Assembly (NCBI RefSeq): GCF_036013525.1
Contig: NZ_CP107853.1
Span: 11,408,001 to 11,472,000 of the forward strand
Origin: Nonomuraea sp. NBC_00507
GTDB taxonomy: Bacteria > Actinomycetota > Actinomycetes > Streptosporangiales > Streptosporangiaceae
Direction of reading: 5' to 3'
Length of the DNA: 64,000 bases
This document shows positions 37,708 to 48,173 of this stretch, one piece after another. Both the position numbers and the translations under genes were made by a program. The number at the start of each line of letters is the position of its first letter. Positions within the stretch are counted from its first letter, which is position 1. The notes beneath the pieces are model-generated. The model was not told the origin of the DNA. It searched no databases and saw only the letters and a list, made by a program, of their open reading frames with translations.

Positions 37708-39300
37708 TCATCGTGCTCCAAGCAACCCCGTGAGCACCCCCAGGAGCTCGTGGTGCTGCGCCGGCGCCTGCGCCGCCATGCGGGCGGCCGCCGCCGCATG
37801 GGGCTGGGGCAGCGGGTCGCAGACCGCGTCACGCGGCGGCACGGACCCGTCCCGCAGGTACGCCGCCAGATGCCGGTCCACGCACTGGTTCCCCGCCAGC
37901 GACGCCCCATGGTTGCCGCCCTTGTCGACCACCATGCGCGCGCTGGGGAAGAGCCGGCGCATCCGCAGAGCCCCCGTGTACGGCGTCGCGGCGTCGCCAC
38001 GGGTCTGGAGCATGAGAATGGGCGGCAGCTGCGGCGAGCCCTGCACCTGGACCGGCTTCCCCCCGGGGACCGGCCAGAAGGCGCAGGGGGCGTTGAACCA
38101 GGCGTTCGGCCAGGTCATGAACGGCGCCTGGCGATGCATCGCGGTCATGTCGGTCCGCCACGTCTCCCATTGGCGCGGCCAGGTGGCATCACGGCACTGG
38201 ACGCCGAGGTAGACGGCGTAGCCGTTCTCCTTGGTGGAGTCGTTCTTGCCGTGCTTGGTGTAGATGTCGACCAGGCCCTTCACGTCGCCCTGGCGCACGT
38301 AGGACGACCACGCCTGGGCGAAGCGAGGCCACACCCGGTCGCTGTACCCGGCGACGGTGAAGGTGTCGTCGAGCTCACTCGGGCCCACGACCCCGCCCGC
38401 CGGACGCTCCCGCAGCCGCGTGCGCATCGCGTAGTAGGCGAACGACGTCTGCGTGGGCGTGGCGCCCAGCTTGTAGGTGGAGTGGTGCTTGGCCGTCCAG
38501 GCGAGGAACTGCCGGTGCCGGCGTTCGAAGGCCTCGTTCTGGGCCAGGTTCGATTTGTACCAGACGCCGGTCGGGTCCACGATGCTGTCCATGACCAGGC
38601 GCTTGACCCGGTGCGGGAAGAGCGTGGCGTAGACGGCGCCCAGGTAGGTGCCGTACGAGTAGCCCAAGTAGCTGATCTTCTCCTCGCCCAGGGCGGAGCG
38701 GATCATGTCCATGTCCCTGGCCGAGTTCTCCGTGGTCAGGTGCGGCAGCAGCCAGGACCAGAAGTGACCGCAGCGGGTGGCGTAGTCGGAGGCTCTGCCC
38801 AGCAGCGCACGCTCCTCGCTCAGCGTGCGCGGGACCGCGTCCGGTCTCGGGGCCTTGTAGTAGGCCTCCGGGTCCACACAGTGCAGCGCCGGCTCGCTGC
38901 CGCCGACGCCGCGCGGATCGAACCCCACGATGTCGTAACGCTCGCTCACGTTGGCCGGCAGCGTCGCGGCGACGTACGCGGTCATGCTCCGCCCCGATGC
39001 CCCGGGACCGCCCGGGTTGATCAACAGCGTGCCGAGGTGGTTGGCGTCACGCGACACCTTGGCCTTGATCCTGTTGATCGCCACCTTGATCGACTGCCCC
39101 ATGGGCTCGCCGTAGTCGAGCGGCACCCGGACCGTGGCGCACTCGATGCTCGCGTTCACCGGCTTCCCCGCCACCGCCGGACAGGCCCCCCAGGCCACCG
39201 GCGCCTGTCTGGCGGCGATGGCCGGCGCCCCGCCGCCGGAGATCGCGACCCCTGCGATGAGCACCGCCATACCGGCGACGACCCTAACTACCCGCTTCAC
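37708..39300 (-). CDS. Secreted alpha/beta hydrolase (tripeptidyl aminopeptidase/TAP-like)
   Basis: A 530-residue protein with a cleavable signal peptide (MKRVVRVVAGMAVLIAGVAI, then an Ala-rich cleavage region near residue 30). The core shows the oxyanion motif NPGGPGASG, the strand YDIVGFDPRGVGGSEP and the nucleophile elbow GYSYGTYLG with Ser215. The C-terminal TAP-like domain has VQGSPQLPPILMLQTRGDAATPY and the catalytic His in DKGGNHGAS. This is the layout of the Streptomyces SlpD/SlpE and tripeptidyl aminopeptidase family, which removes peptides from the N-termini of secreted substrates. Two secreted trypsin-like proteases lie 3 kb away. Confidence 0.9.
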   Translation of the reverse strand: MKRVVRVVAGMAVLIAGVAISGGGAPAIAARQAPVAWGACPAVAGKPVNASIECATVRVPLDYGEPMGQSIKVAINRIKAKVSRDANHLGTLLINPGGPGASGRSMTAYVAATLPANVSERYDIVGFDPRGVGGSEPALHCVDPEAYYKAPRPDAVPRTLSEERALLGRASDYATRCGHFWSWLLPHLTTENSARDMDMIRSALGEEKISYLGYSYGTYLGAVYATLFPHRVKRLVMDSIVDPTGVWYKSNLAQNEAFERRHRQFLAWTAKHHSTYKLGATPTQTSFAYYAMRTRLRERPAGGVVGPSELDDTFTVAGYSDRVWPRFAQAWSSYVRQGDVKGLVDIYTKHGKNDSTKENGYAVYLGVQCRDATWPRQWETWRTDMTAMHRQAPFMTWPNAWFNAPCAFWPVPGGKPVQVQGSPQLPPILMLQTRGDAATPYTGALRMRRLFPSARMVVDKGGNHGASLAGNQCVDRHLAAYLRDGSVPPRDAVCDPLPQPHAAAAARMAAQAPAQHHELLGVLTGLLGAR

Positions 39301-39465
39301 CCGGCCCCCTCACACGTCATAGGCCTTGCGATGCTCTCTGAGCGACCGGGCCGTGACGCTGGGTATGGGGAAATGCTTGCCAATCTGTAATCGGCTCGTG
39401 GCAAAGAGTAGCGCTACGACCACAGCGCCGACGCGGGCCGCAGGGTCGGGCTCATCCCGACCTGA

Positions 39466-40629
39466 TCAGCTGACCGTGACCACGGGGCCGGAGTCGTCGT
39501 CGAGGTCGACCTCGACGCCCATCTCTTCGGCCAGCCGCAGCGCTTCCTCAATCAGGGTCTCCACGATCTGCGACTCCGGCACGGTCTTGATGACCTCGCC
39601 CTTGACGAAGATCTGCCCCTTGCCGTTGCCCGAAGCCACCCCGAGGTCCGCCTCGCGGGCCTCACCGGGGCCGTTGACCACGCAGCCCATCACGGCCACC
39701 CGGAGCGGGACCTTCATGCCCTCCAGGCCGGCCTGGACCTGCTCGGCCAGCGTGTAGACGTCCACCTGGGCGCGGCCGCACGACGGGCAGGAGACGATCT
39801 CCAGGCCGCGCTCGCGCAGTCCGAGCGACTCCAGGATCTGGGCGCCGACCTTGACCTCCTCGACCGGGGGCGCGGACAGCGAGACGCGGATCGTGTCGCC
39901 GATGCCCTCGGCCAGCAACGCGCCGAAGGCCACGGCGGACTTGATCGTGCCCTGGAAGGCCGGCCCCGCCTCGGTGACGCCCAGGTGCAGCGGGTAGTCG
40001 CACTTGGCGGCCAGCAGGCGGTAGGCGTTGATCATGACGACGGGGTCGTTGTGCTTGACCGAGATCTTGATGTCGCGGAAGCCGTGCTCCTCGAACAGCG
40101 AGCACTCCCACAGCGCCGACTCCACCAGCGCCTCGGGCGTGGCCTTGCCGTACTTCTGGAGCAGGCGGGGGTCAAGAGAGCCGGCGTTGACGCCGATCCG
40201 GATGGGGACGCCGTGGTCGGCGGCAGCGCGGGCGATCTCGCCCACCTTGTCGTCGAATTTCTTGATATTTCCGGGGTTGACCCGGACAGCCGCGCAGCCC
40301 GCTTCGATGGCGGCGAAGACGTACTTCGGCTGGAAATGGATGTCGGCGATGACGGGGATCTGGGACTTCTTCGCGATGATCGGCAGCGCGTCCGCGTCGT
40401 CCTGGGACGGCACGGCCACGCGGACGATCTGGCAGCCCGACGCCGTCAGCTCCGCGATCTGCTGCAACGTGGAGTTGACGTCGGCGGTCACCGTCGTCGT
40501 CATCGACTGCACCGAGACGGGCGCGTCGCCGCCCACGGGCACGGTGCCGACCATGATCTGGCGGGAGTGGCGGCGTTCGGCGAGCGGCTTGGGGCGGACG
40601 GTCGGGATGCCGAGAGCTACGGAAGACAT
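39466..40629 (-). CDS. ispG: 4-hydroxy-3-methylbut-2-en-1-yl diphosphate synthase (IspG/GcpE)
   Basis: A 387-residue iron-sulfur enzyme of the MEP isoprenoid pathway, converting MEcPP to HMBPP in the cytosol with flavodoxin or ferredoxin as donor. Seen are the N-terminal barrel ([18 protein letters not shown]), [17 protein letters not shown] and the cluster-binding cysteines in [11 protein letters not shown] and [11 protein letters not shown]. It lies 39 bp downstream of dxr, an earlier step of the same pathway, and is very likely co-transcribed. The M50 site-2 protease gene that usually separates them in actinobacteria is missing. Confidence 0.97.
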   Translation of the reverse strand: MSSVALGIPTVRPKPLAERRHSRQIMVGTVPVGGDAPVSVQSMTTTVTADVNSTLQQIAELTASGCQIVRVAVPSQDDADALPIIAKKSQIPVIADIHFQPKYVFAAIEAGCAAVRVNPGNIKKFDDKVGEIARAAADHGVPIRIGVNAGSLDPRLLQKYGKATPEALVESALWECSLFEEHGFRDIKISVKHNDPVVMINAYRLLAAKCDYPLHLGVTEAGPAFQGTIKSAVAFGALLAEGIGDTIRVSLSAPPVEEVKVGAQILESLGLRERGLEIVSCPSCGRAQVDVYTLAEQVQAGLEGMKVPLRVAVMGCVVNGPGEAREADLGVASGNGKGQIFVKGEVIKTVPESQIVETLIEEALRLAEEMGVEVDLDDDSGPVVTVS

Positions 40630-40668
40630 ATGAACCCTTACTGTGACGACGGTTTCAAGTTTATGTAG

Positions 40669-41859
40669 CTAGCGGGACTGCCCGGCTGTGAGTTCGGCCG
40701 CACGGGCACGGGCCCACGAGTCGGCGGCCAGCACCTCGTCCACCGAGTCCGCCGGGGTCACGGAATGCTCCTCGACGACCTTGGCCACGGTGTCGACGAT
40801 CGCCGGGAACGGCAACTCGCCACGCGTGAACGCCTCCACACACGCCTCGTTGGCCGCGTTGTAGACGGCGGGCGCGGTGCCGCCCTCGGTGCCGACGTGC
40901 CTGGCCAGCGCCACCGCCGGGAAGGCCACGTCGTCCAGCGGCTCGAACGTCCACGTGTGCGCCTTGCTCCAGTCGATGGCCAGGGCCGCGCCGGGCACGC
41001 GGTGCGGGTGTCCGAGCGCGAGCGCGATCGGCAGGCGCATGTCGGGCGGGCTGGCCTGCGCCATGGTCGAGCCGTCCACGTATTCGACCATGGAGTGGAT
41101 GATCGACTGCGGGTGCACCACCACCTCGATCCGGTCGAAGTCCAGGTCGAACAGCAGATGCGCCTCGATCACCTCCAGCCCTTTGTTGACCAGCGTCGCG
41201 GAGTTGATGGTGATCACCGGCCCCATGGACCAGGTGGGGTGGGCCAGCGCCATCTCGGGGGTGACGTCGGCCATCTCCTCGCGTCTCATCCCCCGGAACG
41301 GCCCGCCGCTGGCGGTCACCACGAGCCGGCGGACGCTGTCCGGGTCGTACGCGCCGGGCCCCGAGGCCCACAGGCACTGCTGCAGCGCCGAGTGCTCGGA
41401 GTCGACCGGCAGCAGCTGACCGGGCTTGGCCAGCCGCTTCACCAGCGGCCCACCGATGATCAGGGACTCCTTGTTGGCCAGGGCGAGCGTCCTGCCCGCT
41501 TCGAGTGCGACGAGTGTGGAGGTCAGCCCGAGCGCGCCGGTGATGCCGTTGAGCACGGTGTCGCACGGCCACGCCGCCACCTGCGCGACCCCGTCGTGGC
41601 CGCCGAACACCTCGGGCTGGGCGCCGTGCGCGGCCAGCGCCTCCTTCAGCGCGGGCACGGCCGCCTCGTCCGCCACCGCCACCGCCTCGACGCCGAACTC
41701 GGCGGCCTGCCTGGCCAGCAGCTCGACCCGGCCACCCCCGGCCGCCAGCGCCGCGACCTTGAAGCCGCCGGGGTTGGCGGCCATGACGTCGAGGGCCTGG
41801 GTGCCGATCGAACCGGTGGAGCCGAGCAGGACGACGGAGCGGAGGGTGTGTGCATGCAC
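40669..41859 (-). CDS. dxr: 1-deoxy-D-xylulose 5-phosphate reductoisomerase
   Basis: A 396-residue NADPH enzyme making MEP from DXP, the committing step of the MEP pathway. The cofactor motif [13 protein letters not shown] is at residues 13-25, followed by [26 protein letters not shown], the flexible-loop region [11 protein letters not shown], and [16 protein letters not shown]. It is of normal length and complete. It heads a dxr-ispG unit. The upstream 196 bp toward the protease genes are the divergent promoter region. Confidence 0.97.
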   Translation of the reverse strand: MHAHTLRSVVLLGSTGSIGTQALDVMAANPGGFKVAALAAGGGRVELLARQAAEFGVEAVAVADEAAVPALKEALAAHGAQPEVFGGHDGVAQVAAWPCDTVLNGITGALGLTSTLVALEAGRTLALANKESLIIGGPLVKRLAKPGQLLPVDSEHSALQQCLWASGPGAYDPDSVRRLVVTASGGPFRGMRREEMADVTPEMALAHPTWSMGPVITINSATLVNKGLEVIEAHLLFDLDFDRIEVVVHPQSIIHSMVEYVDGSTMAQASPPDMRLPIALALGHPHRVPGAALAIDWSKAHTWTFEPLDDVAFPAVALARHVGTEGGTAPAVYNAANEACVEAFTRGELPFPAIVDTVAKVVEEHSVTPADSVDEVLAADSWARARAAELTAGQSR

Positions 41860-42055
41860 GCGTCCATTGTCCCCGCTGCGGGGGGCGGCCGAGCACCGGG
41901 TGGCGGACGTACCGAAATTCCCTTACGTATGTGACGCGAGATAACGGAGTCGATTTACGCCGGAATATCGCTATATCGGTATGCGCGAATCTTGAGAAAT
42001 CTGGATATTGAGGCCGCTACCTTCCAACCCCAAGTCCGGTTTCGGGAGGTACGTA

Positions 42056-43051
42056 ATGCACCGCAGAGTCGCCCTGCTTTCCACCCTCGTCCTCGCCACG
42101 GGAAGCGCCGTTTTGCTCCCCGCGACAGCGGCCCAGGCCAACGTCCATCTGCGGCCCAAGCCCGCCCAGCACGCGGCCGCGGACTCGGCGTCCGAGCAGC
42201 GGCAGGTCCTCGGGTACTGGACCGAGCAGAAAATGGAGTCGGCCGAGCCGCTGGCCGCCCCGGGTCCCAAGAAGGGCATGAAGCTCGCCACGGCGGCCGA
42301 GGGCGCCCCGTGGTCGGCGGCGCCCACCAACGCGTCCGGAGGTGGCCAGGTGTTGCAGGCGGCCAGGAGCGGCGGTGAGCCGTGGACCGGTGGCGGCGCG
42401 GTGGTGAAGACCACCGGGCGGATCTTCTTCACCACGCAGGGCCGCAACGCCTCGTGCTCGGGGTCGGCGGTGACCAGCGCCAACAAGAGCGTGGTCATCA
42501 CCGCGGGCCACTGCGTGAAGCTGAACGGCGCCTTCCACACGAACTGGGTGTTCGTGCCGGGCTACGACAAGGGCAGCCGCCCCTTCGGCACCTGGGCCGC
42601 CACGAAGTTGCTGACCACGCAGCAATGGAACGCCAGGGAGGACATCAACTTCGACCTGGCCGCCGCCGTGGTGGCGCCGCTCGACGGCAAGACGCTGGTC
42701 GACGTCGTGGGCGGCCAGGGGGTGGCGTTCAACCAGCAAAGACGGCAGCAGATGTACGCCTTCGGCTACCCGGCCGCGGCCCCGTACGACGGTTCGAAGC
42801 TCGTCTACTGCAGCGGCCGCACCTTCGACGACTTCCTGATGTCCGACGATCTCGGGCTGACCTGTAACATGACCGGCGGTTCGAGCGGCGGTCCATGGAT
42901 GCAGAGTTTCAACGAGTCCACCGGGCTCGGCACCGTCAATTCGGTCAACAGCTTCAAATACAACTTCGCCACCAACTGGATGTTCGGCCCCTATTTCGGG
43001 AATGAGGCCCAGGCGGTCTACCAAGCGGCGCAAACTACTGGCGCACTCTGA
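42056..43051 (+). CDS. Secreted trypsin-like serine peptidase (first of two)
   Basis: A 331-residue preproprotein. A signal peptide spans residues 1 to about 29 (ALLSTLVLATGSAVLLPATAAQA). A pro-region carries EQRQVLGYWTEQKMESAEPL. The protease domain begins near residue 105. The triad is His152 (VVITAGHCV), Asp200 (NFDLAAAVV) and Ser277 (NMTGGSSGGPWM). The GGSSGGP form with a Ser before the nucleophile is like Glu-specific and V8-related extracellular peptidases. GGGAGG stands six bases before the ATG. It is followed 55 bp later by a paralogue. Confidence 0.92.
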   Translation: MHRRVALLSTLVLATGSAVLLPATAAQANVHLRPKPAQHAAADSASEQRQVLGYWTEQKMESAEPLAAPGPKKGMKLATAAEGAPWSAAPTNASGGGQVLQAARSGGEPWTGGGAVVKTTGRIFFTTQGRNASCSGSAVTSANKSVVITAGHCVKLNGAFHTNWVFVPGYDKGSRPFGTWAATKLLTTQQWNAREDINFDLAAAVVAPLDGKTLVDVVGGQGVAFNQQRRQQMYAFGYPAAAPYDGSKLVYCSGRTFDDFLMSDDLGLTCNMTGGSSGGPWMQSFNESTGLGTVNSVNSFKYNFATNWMFGPYFGNEAQAVYQAAQTTGAL

Positions 43052-43106
43052 TCGATTCACCGAAAGTAGTCACAAGAACACACGTTGTGGTGCACACTCG
43101 GGGGGC

Positions 43107-44231
43107 ATGACCCTGAGCACCCCCCTGCTGGTGGCCGCCCCGCTCCTGGCGGGGCTGATGGGACCCGCGCTCCTCGGCGCGGCTCCCGCCCCACGGCAGG
43201 ACGACGGCCTTGTGACCACGCCCGTCCCCACCCTTGAGCGCACCCGGGTAGTCGAGCACGTCGCCGCCCGCACCGCCGCCGAACAGCAGCGCGTGCTCGC
43301 CTACTGGACGCCGCAGCGCATGGCCCAAGCGCTGCCGATCGACCTGCTCGGCCTCGTGACGGACGGCCGGCGCCTGCTGCGCGGGCTGCCCGGCGGGGCG
43401 GCCCTGACCAGGACCACGCGGCACCTGATCGGCGCCCCGGCCTTCCCGCGGGCGGTCGCCTCCAAGCTGCCCATGCCGAGCCATCAACTGGGCCATCAAG
43501 TGGACCGTCAGCTGAGCCGTCAACCGGCGGCCAGGCCGGAGGCGAACACGATCGGCGCACGCTGGATCACCGGCGGCGCCGTGACCAGGACCACGGGGCG
43601 GGTGTTCATGACGGTGGGCGGCGCCGACTTCGTCTGCTCGGCCAGCACGGTCACGAGCGCCAACAGGGACGTCGTGGTCACCGCCGGCCACTGCGTCAAG
43701 GACGGCGTCGGCCAGTGGGCCGCGAACTGGACGTTCGTTCCCGGCTACGGGGCCGGTGGCGAGCACCCGTACGGCCGCTACGCCGCCCGCCGCATGTTCG
43801 TCGCCGAGCGGTGGTCGCGCGCGGCGGACGACAACTACGACGTCGCCATGGTGGCACTGGCCACGTCCGGCGGCACGCACGTGGCCGACGCGGTGGGCAC
43901 GCAGGAGATCGCGTTCAACGCGCCGCGCGGCGGCCAGGCGTTCGGCTTCGGCTACCCCGCCGACCCTCCGTACAACGGCGGCCAGCTGGTCTACTGCGCC
44001 GGCCGCCTGCGGGACGACCCGCATGGCCAGACCCGCGACCAGGGCCTCGGCTGCGACATGACGGCGGGCTCGAGCGGCGGGCCCTGGATGACCGGATTCG
44101 ACGCCGACACCGGCAAGGGCACGATCACGTCGCTGAGCAGCTTCAAGTACAGCGACGACCCGCGCACCATGTACGGGCCTTACCTGGGCGAGGCCGCCAA
44201 GACCCTCTTCGACACGGCACAACGCGCATAA
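43107..44231 (+). CDS. Secreted trypsin-like serine peptidase (second of two)
   Basis: A 374-residue paralogue of the preceding gene. A signal-like hydrophobic segment (STPLLVAAPLLAGLMGPALLG) is followed by a pro-region with the same motif (EQQRVLAYWTPQRMAQALPI) and then about 75 extra residues containing a His/Gln-rich stretch (SHQLGHQVDRQLSRQ). The triad is His195, Asp245 and Ser323 (TAGSSGGPWM). The start follows a GGGGGG run; an in-frame ORF upstream overlaps the first protease but is not family-like. The proteins share long stretches (GHCVK, FVPGY, FGFGYPA), so they are a tandem duplication with a lengthened pro-region. Confidence 0.9.
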   Translation: MTLSTPLLVAAPLLAGLMGPALLGAAPAPRQDDGLVTTPVPTLERTRVVEHVAARTAAEQQRVLAYWTPQRMAQALPIDLLGLVTDGRRLLRGLPGGAALTRTTRHLIGAPAFPRAVASKLPMPSHQLGHQVDRQLSRQPAARPEANTIGARWITGGAVTRTTGRVFMTVGGADFVCSASTVTSANRDVVVTAGHCVKDGVGQWAANWTFVPGYGAGGEHPYGRYAARRMFVAERWSRAADDNYDVAMVALATSGGTHVADAVGTQEIAFNAPRGGQAFGFGYPADPPYNGGQLVYCAGRLRDDPHGQTRDQGLGCDMTAGSSGGPWMTGFDADTGKGTITSLSSFKYSDDPRTMYGPYLGEAAKTLFDTAQRA

Positions 44232-44250
44232 CCCGCCCTGGCCGAGGAGG

Positions 44251-45678
<1,428 letters not shown>

Positions 45679-45766
45679 ACCTCGACGTTATGCCAAGCCT
45701 AGGATCGGGGAATTACACCACGATGCACAAGAGCCTCATGAGCGCTCACCGTTAAGTACAAGCTCC

Positions 45767-45778
45767 TGGGTATACCCA
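45767..45778. promoter_or_regulatory. 12-bp perfect palindrome TGGGTA-TACCCA between divergent genes
   Basis: It lies in the 291-bp gap between the aldehyde dehydrogenase and a TetR gene transcribed the other way. The gap is AT-richer than its flanks from 45690 to 45830. Symmetry and context suggest an operator, perhaps for the adjacent TetR protein. Confidence 0.35.
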
Positions 45779-45969
45779 TGATGTAACAGAAGTAGACCTA
45801 ATTCGGGATGTTTACCATGCGGAGTGGTTTGAGGGATCTCCGGCATGGCTAAGTCATCGGGTGCGGGTCTCCAGCGCGGTGGGCCCCCGACTGAGAAAGG
45901 CGTGGGCCCCGTGACCGAACAGCGTGAGGTCACAAGGACACAAAGGTCCTTGGGCACAGGGGGGGTCTC

Positions 45970-46593
45970 ATGACCTCGGCGCCTTTGGGGCTGCAGGGCG
46001 CTTACCTTCTGGGTGAGCGCGCCAGCCACGACGAACTTCGTTCCCGCCTCCTCGACGTGGCGGTGAACCTTCTCGAGACCGACGGTCCCGACAGTCTGAC
46101 CATGCGCAGGATCGCCGCCGAGGCGGGCTGTACGACGACCGTCATCTACACCATGTTCGGCAATCGGGAGGGCTTGGCGGAAGCGCTCTATCTGGAGGGG
46201 TTCGAGCGCTTCCGCCGCCTCCTGGAAGCCGTGCCGCAGCGGCGGAACCCGCTGGAGCACCTCCACGCGCTCGGGCCGGCGTACCGGCAGGCCTGCCTGG
46301 CCGAGCCCGGCTACTACAGCCTGATGTTCGAGCGGGCCATCCCCGGCTTCGAGCCCAGCGAGCGTGCCAGGACCCTGGCACGGGCGGCGCTGAACATCCT
46401 CGATCGGGTGATCGCCGACTGCATCTCGGCGGGATACCTGGTGCCGACCCAGCCCCGCAAGATCGCCGACGCGCTGTGGGCGGCGGCGCACGGGGCGATC
46501 AGTTTGGAACGCGCCGGTCACCTGCGCGATGGGCGCACCTATGAGGCGGTCACCACGGCGACCATCTGCTGCTACCTGGTGCAGAAGCCGTAG
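45970..46593 (+). CDS. TetR family regulator with WHG-type C-terminal domain
   Basis: A 207-residue regulator: LRSRLLDVAVNLLETDGPDS, then LTMRRIAAEAGCTTTVIYTMFGNREG is the HTH (residues 22-68). The C-terminal part has the hydrophobic pattern of the WHG domain (ALWAAAHGAISLERAG near the end). GGGGGGTCTC precedes the ATG. It is divergent from the aldehyde dehydrogenase and convergent with the PucR gene, overlapping it by 44 bp at the 3' ends. Confidence 0.9.
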   Translation: MTSAPLGLQGAYLLGERASHDELRSRLLDVAVNLLETDGPDSLTMRRIAAEAGCTTTVIYTMFGNREGLAEALYLEGFERFRRLLEAVPQRRNPLEHLHALGPAYRQACLAEPGYYSLMFERAIPGFEPSERARTLARAALNILDRVIADCISAGYLVPTQPRKIADALWAAAHGAISLERAGHLRDGRTYEAVTTATICCYLVQKP

Positions 46594-48097
46594 CTTGGAG
46601 CGCCAGCCACAGCTCGGCGCGCACGCCCGGGTCGTCGAGGTCGCGTCCCAGCAGTTCCGCGACCCGTTTCATGCGGTAGCGCAGCGTGTGCCGATGCACG
46701 CCGAGGCGCTGGGCGGCCGCGTCCCAGTGGCCGTTGCAGTCCAGGTACGCGCGCAGCGACTCGACCAGATCGGCCCGGGAGCCGTACTCGGTGAGGGGGG
46801 CCAGGAGCGCGGCCGAGAACGCCTGGGCGGCCGATGGGTCGAGCAGCCCGAGCAGACCCTGACCGGCCAGTTCGCCGAAGCGCACCGCCGTCGCCGGGCG
46901 GCTTCTGGCCGCATCCAAGGCGCGTCTGGCCTGGTCGAGGGCGCCTCGCAGGGACGCGGGGTCGTAGCCTGAGCGCAGGCTGATGCCCACCGGCCCATCC
47001 ACCTCCAGCGCCACCAGGTCCGCCGCGGCCTCGGGCACGAGGGCGACGGCCATCGGCCCGGTGGCGACACCGGCGCCCACGGCGTCGTCGAGGATCGCCG
47101 TGAAGGCATGCGTTTCCAGCGTGTCGAGCGCGCCGGCGTCGGTCGCGAGCACCAGCAGCGGCGCCTCGGGCAGCCGGCCGCCGAGCGGCGTCAGCACGGC
47201 GTGCGCCTGGTCGGCCGCGCCGGCCAGCAGCAGCGCGAGCACCGCCGAGCGGGTGCGCCGCTCGGCGGCCAGGTGGGTTCTGCCCTGCTCCACCGCGAGG
47301 GTGAGCAGGGATCCCGCGGCGTTGATCACCGTGTGGGTGACGGGCGAGAACGGCTGCTCGGCCCCGACGGCGAAAAACCCGCGCGGCCGCACCCCACCGC
47401 CCAGCGGCTGCACCACAATGTGCTCCCCCGGCCCCGACAACGCCAGACTCGCCGGCACCCGGCCCTCTCCGGTGGGCCATCGCACCTCGGCCGGCGGGCG
47501 GCCCGTGCGGAGGCGGGTCAGCTCGGCGGTGACGGCGTGCGTGGGGGCGCCGCGGGTGGCGTGGCGCACCTCGCCGGTCTCGTCGAGCAGCGCCGCCCAG
47601 CCGCCGACCTCCTTGGCCAGCCGGTCGATGACCGCGTGCATGCCTTCCGGCCGGAGCGCCGCCCGCGTCAGACGGCCCTGGGCGGCGAAGGCGCGGGTGA
47701 TCTCCTCGTACTGCTCGGCGGCCAGCAGCTCACTCACCGCCTTGCCGATCGCGATGAACGGCGTCTCGCGCGGCACTTCCAGCAGCGGCAGCCCGGCCTG
47801 GTCGGCGGCCTCGACAAGCGCGGGGGGCACCTCTTCGTGCGAGACTCCCACCCCAAAGCCGAGCCCGGCGACCCCGCGCGCCACAAGCCGGGCGACATAT
47901 CCGGATACGTCGGCTTCCAGGCGCATCCCCGTCGTGAGCAGCAGCTCGTCGCCCTCCAGGTACGGCGTCGGGTCGGCGAGCTCGCTGACCGCCACCCAGC
48001 GCACCACCGCCGTCAACGACGTGGGACCGGCCAGAAGCCGCAGGCCCATGCGACGGACCACGGTCTGGAGCGTAGGCGGCATTACGGGTTTGTCCAT
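46550..48097 (-). CDS. PucR family transcriptional regulator
   Basis: A 515-residue regulator. The start at 48097 (MDKPVMPPTL) is chosen; the open frame runs far upstream over gabT but is not family-like there, and ATG 48082 is an alternative. An N-terminal PucR sensory domain (PYLEGDELLLTTGMRLEADV, LPLLEVPRETPFIAIG) and a central GGDEF-like region are followed by the C-terminal HTH_30 (LRAYLDCNGHWDAAAQRLGVHRHTLRYRMKRV). PucR relatives control purine, GABA and polyamine use. It is divergent from gabT with 76 bp between starts and is very likely its activator. Confidence 0.92.
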   Translation of the reverse strand: MDKPVMPPTLQTVVRRMGLRLLAGPTSLTAVVRWVAVSELADPTPYLEGDELLLTTGMRLEADVSGYVARLVARGVAGLGFGVGVSHEEVPPALVEAADQAGLPLLEVPRETPFIAIGKAVSELLAAEQYEEITRAFAAQGRLTRAALRPEGMHAVIDRLAKEVGGWAALLDETGEVRHATRGAPTHAVTAELTRLRTGRPPAEVRWPTGEGRVPASLALSGPGEHIVVQPLGGGVRPRGFFAVGAEQPFSPVTHTVINAAGSLLTLAVEQGRTHLAAERRTRSAVLALLLAGAADQAHAVLTPLGGRLPEAPLLVLATDAGALDTLETHAFTAILDDAVGAGVATGPMAVALVPEAAADLVALEVDGPVGISLRSGYDPASLRGALDQARRALDAARSRPATAVRFGELAGQGLLGLLDPSAAQAFSAALLAPLTEYGSRADLVESLRAYLDCNGHWDAAAQRLGVHRHTLRYRMKRVAELLGRDLDDPGVRAELWLALQATASAPGSSRWSPW

Positions 48098-48173
48098 TCC
48101 GGCAAAGACAACACCTCTAGTGTGACATATCGACGTATCGGCGCAGGTAGGTGGCCGCCGTAGCGTCGAAGGC

